NCBI GenBank assembly: GCA_006503535.1
Contig: QYRS01000002.1
Coordinates: 1,550,001-1,614,000, forward strand
Direction: 5' to 3'
Length of the DNA: 64,000 nt
Source of the DNA: Arthrinium phaeospermum
Lineage: Eukaryota > Ascomycota > Sordariomycetes > Amphisphaeriales > Apiosporaceae
This document shows, in pieces, positions 58,240 through 64,000 of the stretch. Position numbers and translations under genes: made by a program. Below the pieces are notes generated by a model, which searched no databases, was not told the DNA's origin, and was given only the letters and a program-made list of their open reading frames with translations. Position 1 is the first letter of the stretch. Every line of letters starts with the position of its first letter.

Positions 58240-59650
58240 GCATACAGGCAAAAAGAGATTTGGTACAGCAAACTATTCAAATGCCGGTCCTCATCAATCC
58301 GGCTCCGGCGTCTGAGCCTGCACCGGCAACCTCTGGGGAGGCGGGCGCCTTGCCATCGGAACAGCCACGCCAGACTCTTCCCATGCAGCTCCAGCACCTG
58401 AGCCTTCGCTGCGGAACCGTGTGGTATCGGTTTTCTATACAAATTCAACATTCCAACATCCCCAGGGTAATTTTATGCGCCAGCGGCTACGCTCGAGGTC
58501 TGAACTGCCGACTTGATAGGCCCAGTATCACGATCGCCCACGATACTATGGGCACTAATATTTTAAGGAGCGAAGGTTGGTCATCAGAATACAAATGACA
58601 AATTGGCGATTTCGGTGACGACCTAGACGTGCCAGGGGGCGATCGATTCTCGCCGCTATTAGTACTTGCCTACTCTTGGAGTGAATTGCATGTCTTAAGA
58701 GGGAATAATAAAACTTCTCGAGTAAGCGGTTACTCCATCCCTCATGGGAAACTTGGACAACATGGAATAAACACTGGAGCAGTAGGAATAAACACCGGAA
58801 GTACATAAGTTTACTGCATCGCTTCATATACGTGATTGATATACTGGTTTCTAATTACACTGCTCAATCACGCCGTCGTCAGATCGAAGTCAGGTCGAAA
58901 CTTGGTATCGCTATTGAAATGTCAACCGGGTATTGACAGGGCAGTGGCATTTTGGAAGTTGAACATCGTCTCATCCAAAGTGGCACTATCAATCCCGCCT
59001 TTGCGCTATTTTGCCCATTACTGTCTTGTAGTATTTTAGACACGCCGACAGAGAGCCTAGTGTCTACATGTAGACCATCCTCCAGTCAATGCCCCTTATC
59101 ACCCAGAAGATCCCTAGGAAGGAGCTTCTGCGCCCTGTCGATTTACTTGCCCATCTGTTCGTTGTTATACATCAGCTTCTGTTGAGTGCCTGCCGTACTG
59201 ACTTATCCTCCCCCCATGTAGTTTTGGGGCGGTCTACTAATCGAGGCTTCAATGGTCCGCAGCTTCTCCTTTCTACCACCTTCCCCACAATACCTTCAGA
59301 CTCTCCCTCCTGCTCCTACCTGCTTGCCTAACTTCTCTCAACACCTACCATTTCTACATTCTCTGCTGCTTGCTTCTCTGCATGACTCCCATTCTCCAAC
59401 GCACATCACACTTGCGTGTAGCAGGAGTTTTGCTCAATTTCTAGCGTCGATCTGCTTGCTCGTTGTTTTGATACTTTGGCATCTTGCCTGCCCTCCGGCA
59501 TTTATTTCTTTTGCATTGGACGGCCTCATTGCTTGATACGCAAGCCGCGGTCCGTGACACGGCCTGCCGCCACTACGTCGAAACGAGTCCCTTCTGTCGT
59601 CTCTTGGCCACCATCCTCTTGCTACCCCGGCTCATGCTTCCGCTCGCTGG
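58240..59650. other. Repeat-rich spacer between the two copies
   Basis: No intact gene. It contains a repeat arm (58544-58592) related to 60898-60945, and several GGAATAA motifs near 58765-58795. The CT-rich leader of copy 2 follows. Confidence 0.45.
58544..58592. repeat. Diverged repeat, copy A (AT-shifted)
   Basis: It aligns without gaps over ~30 bp to 60902-60936. Copy A has A or T at nearly every difference where copy B has G or C; shared cores are GGGC, TTTT and AGGAGCGA. Confidence 0.5.
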
Positions 59651-60311
59651 ATGATGCCTCTTGTACAATACAAGCTCAACTTCCCCAGCGCCGGCAAGGA
59701 CACCATGCCGGGGGCACCCCCTACACCAACCTCGTCGAAACCCCATCCGAAGCCGGGGCCAACCACACCACCAGGCCGCCGATCCCGGGCTCCGAAGCGC
59801 AAGGTAAACACCGTCTCCACAACTATCTTTCACTTCGCCACTAATTGTACTGTCCTGTCTAGGCCGCAGCATCTGTCGAGGAGTCTGCTTTTCCCGTAGC
59901 TGAACAGACCCGTATCCCCTTTTCCCGCCGATTCACCGACATGGAGATGGAAATTGTCCGTTGGTTACGGGCTCTAAATCTGGCTTTTACCGAGTGAGCA
60001 AGCCATGCTTAACAGCGTGACATTACATCATAACTCCGAGCCCCTAACAATCTACTCGATACAGTATGAGGGCCGTGCAAGACTTGGCTGTTGTGCCTCC
60101 GCCTCGCGAGCAAAAAAATGGCCCAACCCGCAAACGAGGGCGTGGCAACACTCCCACCGAAGCCTTTAGAAGACTCACCTCCGGATGCAACACCGCCCAC
60201 CGAGCCCCCCAAGCAGACGATGACGGGACGGCAGACCCTTCAGAAAGCCCCTCCCTGGCGACCCAGGCTTGCCGTCCGAGCCTCCTCGGGCAAACTCTGG
60301 CAACCTCTTGA
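59651..60311 (+). CDS. Copy 2 of the unrecognised duplicated gene; spliced ORF intact
   Basis: Three exons, 59651..59803, 59863..59993 and 60065..60311, join in frame to about 176 aa (or ~158 aa if the ATG at 59705 is used). Exon 1 is Pro/Lys-rich (GAPPTPTSSKPHPKPGP) and ends in RAPKRK before GTAAAC. Exon 2 encodes AAASVEESAFPVAEQ, TRIPFSRRFTD and EMEIVRWLRALNLAF, a likely amphipathic helix. Exon 3 is basic, then acidic and disordered (RKRGRGNTP, ADDDGTADPSE). The KRK junction and the following RIPF motif match copy 1 upstream. No family is recognised; a mobile-element-associated or lineage-specific nuclear protein is possible. Expression is not shown and it may be a decaying ORF. Confidence 0.4.
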
Positions 60312-61244
60312 TATAGAGCCAACGTCTCGACATCAGTATTCATCTATTGGCCGTTTGCGTCGACCTTCACGCTTGGGGTGGATACAGCCGAATACTTTGC
60401 CTCTAGGACCATCAACGATGTAGGTCACATTACTGACCCCACCCCCACAACCCAGCAAGCGGCCGCAGGAATAAACCGTCTTGATTATTCCACTTATTCC
60501 AGGGAATAACAGTGGAATAAGCTGATACCACTGGATTAATAGGTGCCCATTCTGTAGACCTGCTTATTCCTGAGGAGACGTAGCCAGTTTCTTCTTGCAG
60601 GGGCTTGCCAGGTTCAGATACAACAGAGGAACCTAGGCATCCGCGTAGCCACCCTACAGCTACAAGCGGTAATGATAAGATAGTGTATATTGGCCGCAGT
60701 GTTGCTCCCGTTCGCCTGGGGGGACTGGGGGTCGTATGTACCGTTACTGGCGGCGTTAGGCCTATCCTGGTGGGCGCTCTCTTTACCATGGTATAAGGAA
60801 TTTTAAGTGGGTGGTGGCGTTACCAATAATCTAGATGCCAGACTTGTACAGCATACCCGAAGAATAAGCGCGTATATTTCAGAGCACCCTTAATAGTATT
60901 ATTGGGCGCGGATGTTTTCAGGAGCGAGGGCCGGCAATAAGTATTCAGATGTGTAGATAAACACTCAGCAAACTTTTACGTTGCCGCCCAACCCGGCACC
61001 CTCGATAGCCTTCTCTACCAACCGTGGATCACTGTGCTTAAACTTATTTATTCGGCAGGGGGCCTTTGTTCGCCTCCCCCTCTGACCCCTTTACTATCTC
61101 GGTTCCTCGCGTCGCCAGGCGGCCTATCGAGGATATTAGCTACCCCCTTCGCCATCCCGATGCCGAATCCAGCTACCAGCATACATCCCTCCAGGAACTT
61201 TGTGCTGGTGCTCGTCATGTCTGCCTCGCCATTCGACCTGTCCG
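60312..61244. other. Spacer with repeat arm and inverted GGAATAA motifs
   Basis: No supported gene. Around 60483-60575 several TTATTCC and GGAATAA motifs occur in both orientations. A repeat arm at 60898-60945 matches 58544-58592. Confidence 0.45.
60898..60945. repeat. Diverged repeat, copy B (GC-rich form)
   Basis: This is the less mutated counterpart of 58544-58592; seven of nine substitutions over the core are transitions. Confidence 0.5.
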
Positions 61245-61523
61245 TCACCTGAAGATCTGGCTAAGCTCCTCCACCGTCAGGGGCTTGGACTCCCGCGCCT
61301 TCTTCTCCACCGTGTCTTTTGTGGTGAGCCGCACGATGCGCATATCGCGGTCCTGGCCCAGGCGGTCGATGCGGTCGGCGGCCTGCCTCTCCATGGCTGG
61401 GTCCCAGTGCGCGTCCAGCAGAAACACGTGATTGGCGACCTGAAGGTTGCACCCGAGCCCGCCCAAACGCAGGGTGCACACCATGACATGAATGGCGGGT
61501 TGAAGAGACCTGCCCTCGATACT
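61245..61523 (-). pseudogene. Orphan C-terminus of a SNF2-family helicase/ATPase
   Basis: The minus-strand frame between an in-frame TAA (61524-61526) and the stop at 61245 encodes ~92 residues. They read SIEGRSLQPAIHVMVCTLRLGGLGCN, then VANHVFLLDAHWDPAMERQA, ADRIDRLGQDRDMRIVRL, TKDTVEKKARESK and LTVEELSQIFR. These are helicase motifs V (LrlGGLGcNL) and VI (AADRIDRLGQdR, the Q..DR.hR.GQ box) plus the usual Rad5/Rad16-like tail (KDTVE.....LTVEEL..IF). Motifs I-IV are absent, because the + strand zinc-finger gene starts at 61570. This is therefore a truncated 3' remnant and not a working ATPase. The reading frame through motifs V-VI is uninterrupted, so truncation may be fairly recent. Confidence 0.75.
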
Positions 61524-61569
61524 TTAAAAAATCTCACACTGGATCAATTACCTCGACGTTGTCACTGTA

Positions 61570-62943
61570 ATGCCAGCCGGGGCGTCGGAGCTGAAGCAGG
61601 TCCCAAACCGTCTAACCAAGAGCCTCTTAATGCCCCGTCAGACGTATACTCCTGGTCATGGTCCATCTGACGTCTTGGATGCTTTCCCCTATGGTTGCTC
61701 TAGTATCAATCGAGATGGTGGATACTTTCGGGTGCTCCAGCACCTCGAGTCGCCATACAAGACGCTCGACTACTGTATAGCGTCTTTACATTACCAGGTT
61801 GCGCGACGGCTCAATCACGTCATGGACTTTCGCCTCGTCAATATTACGCAGAATCAGCATCCCACATGCGCAGTCCCTCACGAATTCCTCGCGGCAGCCC
61901 GTTTCGTGCGCGTCGTCGAAGGGATTGTGACTCTGCATCTAGGTCTGTGTCTCGATGCACCCGAGTCCGATACCAACCCATTGTACGTCAATCCTTTCCA
62001 GGAGGAGTTGCGTCATGGCTTGCACTTGCCGAATTTTCATGACCGTGGCCTCAACAAGGCGTGGCCCTTATTTCAGGGGCTTCCCAATCGGGTTGCGTCT
62101 TCTATCAGATGCGACTGTTGCCGTTTGTGTATCAGCGTCGTGGGGTACTCTTCCAAGATCGACTCGCAAGTCGTATGTCTCGCTTGTCACAAATACCTGC
62201 TGCGAAATTCCCGATTACCGGAGCCGTCCGAGGTGCGACGTCGGCGTGCCATGGGTCTTACCAACGACCACGCTCGCGTTGTCGTCCCTACGGAGAGCAG
62301 GCAATGTATGGCATGTTCGAGCAGCAAGTCTCGGCATTGGTTCTACGTCAACGAGTATCTCGACGATGATAGGATGATATGCGCCTCATGTCAAACCTCG
62401 TTCGTCAGAAGCCTCACGTACCCACGCTTCGTGCACTTTGAGTTTCCTAATGTTTCCACGCCACCTTGCATGGCCTGTGGCTCCGTCGGCTATCGAAACT
62501 GGCACCAGAGCAAACCCGGGGAACCGGGTGATCGACTGTTATGTTACGAGTGTTACTGTTTCGAACAGTCATTCCGGTATCCCGAATCGTCTCCCCACAG
62601 ATTCGTCCTGGGGCGTGAACCTACGGACCGCGAATGGCGTCGATTTCTCGACGATAAGGAGTTGAAGTCGGTATCTTGCCACGACGCCTTCTTAATCATC
62701 CGCCCACTGGAGTATGCTACCCGATCTTGCCATGTATGTGGCTTACGGGGCTTTATGAACTGGAATCATATCCCCTCCGTCAACGGAAACGCTTGTTATA
62801 TCTGTTCGTTTTGTTATCGGGAACGGGACTCTATGGCGTCGCGTGGCTTCACTTCGATCTACCAGCAGCTTGCTAGACGATACAACGCATACACGGCGCT
62901 CTTCAGGGCCCTGCCCAAGTCAAGTCGCCCGACCATGGAATAG
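61570..62943 (+). CDS. Cysteine-rich protein with four GATA-like CxxC...CxxC zinc modules (unrecognised family)
   Basis: A single exon of 457 aa; a second possible start is MPRQTYTPGHGP at 61630 (437 aa). The N-terminal ~170 residues have no recognised fold. Four modules follow: C181-x2-C184-x18-C203-x2-C206, C246-x2-C249-x21-C271-x2-C274, C300-x2-C303-x21-C325-x2-C328 and C387-x2-C390-x21-C412-x2-C415. Several carry a Trp 7-8 residues after the second Cys (CGSVGYRNW, CGLRGFMNW, SSSKSRHW) and an aromatic after the last Cys, echoing the GATA treble clef (CxxCgt..tplW......lCnaCg.y). No NLS or transposase motif is evident. It is homologous and convergent with the gene at 63081-64000. Zinc binding is inferred; nucleic-acid binding is possible but unproven. 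Confidence 0.75.
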   Translation: MPAGASELKQVPNRLTKSLLMPRQTYTPGHGPSDVLDAFPYGCSSINRDGGYFRVLQHLESPYKTLDYCIASLHYQVARRLNHVMDFRLVNITQNQHPTCAVPHEFLAAARFVRVVEGIVTLHLGLCLDAPESDTNPLYVNPFQEELRHGLHLPNFHDRGLNKAWPLFQGLPNRVASSIRCDCCRLCISVVGYSSKIDSQVVCLACHKYLLRNSRLPEPSEVRRRRAMGLTNDHARVVVPTESRQCMACSSSKSRHWFYVNEYLDDDRMICASCQTSFVRSLTYPRFVHFEFPNVSTPPCMACGSVGYRNWHQSKPGEPGDRLLCYECYCFEQSFRYPESSPHRFVLGREPTDREWRRFLDDKELKSVSCHDAFLIIRPLEYATRSCHVCGLRGFMNWNHIPSVNGNACYICSFCYRERDSMASRGFTSIYQQLARRYNAYTALFRALPKSSRPTME

Positions 62944-63080
62944 TATCGCGTTACGTGGTTACACGATAAGCTATAGGGGACTAGGGTACAGGGTATTAAT
63001 AGATTCGGGTTAGAGCTAGACATAACATCGATAATTATTTCTATCAGAGACCAAAAGTCCCAAGGTACAAAGTGCGGCTC
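62944..63080. other. Short spacer between two convergent zinc-module genes
   Basis: 137 bp, AT-richer, containing GGGGACTAGGGTACAGGGTATTAATAG. It presumably holds overlapping 3' ends. Confidence 0.6.
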
Positions 63081-64000
63081 CTAGGCCATCGTCTGTTTCC
63101 CATTACCCTTGGAGGCGGTACGGCTTCTCTTCCTGTTCCCTAGCGGCGCCACCGTCAGCTCTAAATGTGTCGTAGCAAGCCTCTCGTCACGCAGGTATAT
63201 GTTCCATTCCTTTGTCCCCGCAGCACCCCCGTGTTGTTTCGTATAGCTTTGCGCCCAAGATGCACAAGAGGCGCACAATAGACGATCCTCGTGGCCATCT
63301 ACTAGGAGTCGTATATGAACTGAGTTGGGTTCAATTCCCAACAGCGCTAGTGGTCTTCGGTTTTTGACCTCTTTTGCATCTGTGTGCACCCATCCTGTGT
63401 GCTCGTCTCCTCCTACGCCGCATTTGAAACACCGTCTTTCGTAAAACGGCACCTCCCTCCTCGCGATACTTTGCGGGCCTTCCTCTTCGTCTATCAAGTA
63501 CCGCGGCCGTCGCATCTTGGGATCTTTCTTAAATGCAGACAAATCCCTCTTGTACCGTTCTTTCAACTTGATATTCCACTCGGCTTCTGAGAAGCCCTTC
63601 TTCTGTTTCTTGTACATAAAGCAACACCTGTCGCATACCCTATGTTCTCCTTCGCCGATCCATCCTCCTGCCACGCCGGAATGGAAGAGGAGTCCCCAAA
63701 TGTGGCAAAGGGGGCATGGGCCGCTGAGTTGCTCACTCGTTAATCGTATTTGAACGATAACCATCTCGTCGGGCTCTGGTGTCCGTAGCTCCTTTGTACT
63801 CCGAAAGTCGTCCCACTCTTCAGCGGTGGCATGCCGCTTGAGTGATGTGAGGGAGAAACGGTCGAAGGTGTAACACTCGGCGCAGAGCAGGGGCTTGTCT
63901 GAGCTCTCTCGATACCAGTTCCGATATCCCGTCATTCCGCAAGAATTGCATGGTGGCGTGTCGATATTGGGGTAGCTGAAATATATCCATCGCGGATAGT
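63081..64000 (-). CDS. Paralogue of the zinc-module protein; 5' part outside window
   Basis: The frame runs from the stop at 63081 to the end of the window without interruption, so the start is missing; an internal ATG at 63935 is not the likely start. The visible ~305 residues begin YPRWIYFSYPNIDTPPCNSCG and continue MTGYRNWYRESSDKPLLCAEC. They parallel YPRFVHFEFPNVSTPPCMACG / SVGYRNW of the + strand gene. Modules seen are CxxC-x18-CxxC (GATA spacing), CPLC-x23-CDRC and CFKCGVGGDEHTGW ... CASC with a long insert. Between them is a Lys/Arg-rich stretch (KKQKKGFSEAEWNIKLKERYKRD). The C-terminus GNRKRSRTASKGNGKQ looks like a basic nuclear-localisation tail. The family is unrecognised; clear homology to its neighbour is the main evidence that both are real genes. 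Confidence 0.75.
   Translation of the reverse strand, partial: YPRWIYFSYPNIDTPPCNSCGMTGYRNWYRESSDKPLLCAECYTFDRFSLTSLKRHATAEEWDDFRSTKELRTPEPDEMVIVQIRLTSEQLSGPCPLCHIWGLLFHSGVAGGWIGEGEHRVCDRCCFMYKKQKKGFSEAEWNIKLKERYKRDLSAFKKDPKMRRPRYLIDEEEGPQSIARREVPFYERRCFKCGVGGDEHTGWVHTDAKEVKNRRPLALLGIEPNSVHIRLLVDGHEDRLLCASCASWAQSYTKQHGGAAGTKEWNIYLRDERLATTHLELTVAPLGNRKRSRTASKGNGKQTMA

Noticed and set aside
63308..63330. GTTGGGTTCAATTCCCAAC hairpin resembling a tRNA T-arm
   Set aside because: It lies inside the coding frame of the zinc-module gene and lacks the rest of a tRNA.

Overview
The window looks like nuclear DNA of a filamentous ascomycete (Pezizomycotina, most probably a Sordariomycete). Genes are spaced 1-2 kb apart. 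Many are interrupted by short introns (about 50-200 bp) with GTAAGT-type donors and YAG acceptors. The protein set is typical fungal: a C6 transcription factor fragment, a DHA1 transporter, ALG7, a Set3-type PHD/SET protein, mitochondrial N-acetylglutamate synthase, an Hsp88/Sse1-type Hsp110, FAD synthetase, a SUN protein and UDP-glucose 4-epimerase. The species cannot be named from the sequence. All exon structures were worked out by hand from splice signals and reading phase; no transcripts were available.

Layout. 1-4 kb holds the 3' part of a fungal transcription-factor gene (+) convergent with an MFS multidrug-type transporter (-). 5-11 kb holds ALG7 (+) and the intronless SET3-like gene (-). 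10.7-19.1 kb is a gene-poor block of about 8 kb between two divergent housekeeping genes; its only recognisable coding trace is a decayed C-terminal piece of a GMC oxidoreductase. 19-30 kb holds ARG2/NAGS (+), hsp88 (+), a membrane-anchored FAD-linked oxidoreductase (+) and FAD synthetase (+). 30.9-45 kb holds the SUN-domain protein (-), GAL10-type epimerase (+) and a very large intronless ankyrin-repeat/coiled-coil protein (+). 46-56.5 kb holds a secreted 'regulatory P domain'-type protein (+), a 14-exon secreted subtilisin with PA and C-terminal domains (+) and a cytochrome P450 (+).

56.6-64 kb has a different character. It contains two diverged head-to-tail copies of an unrecognised gene (one frameshifted, with internal stops). 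A short dispersed repeat there differs between copies mainly by C/T and G/A transitions, as expected of repeat-induced point mutation. There is also an orphan SNF2-helicase C-terminus. At the end, two homologous cysteine-rich proteins lie tail-to-tail and carry repeated GATA-like CxxC...CxxC modules. I do not recognise this zinc-finger family, and it is the best candidate for an undescribed system here.

Nothing suggests a single biosynthetic cluster. The conserved genes serve N-glycosylation, chromatin, arginine and FAD synthesis, folding, nuclear-envelope tethering and galactose metabolism. The secreted protease, P450, FAD oxidase and transporter are accessory functions.
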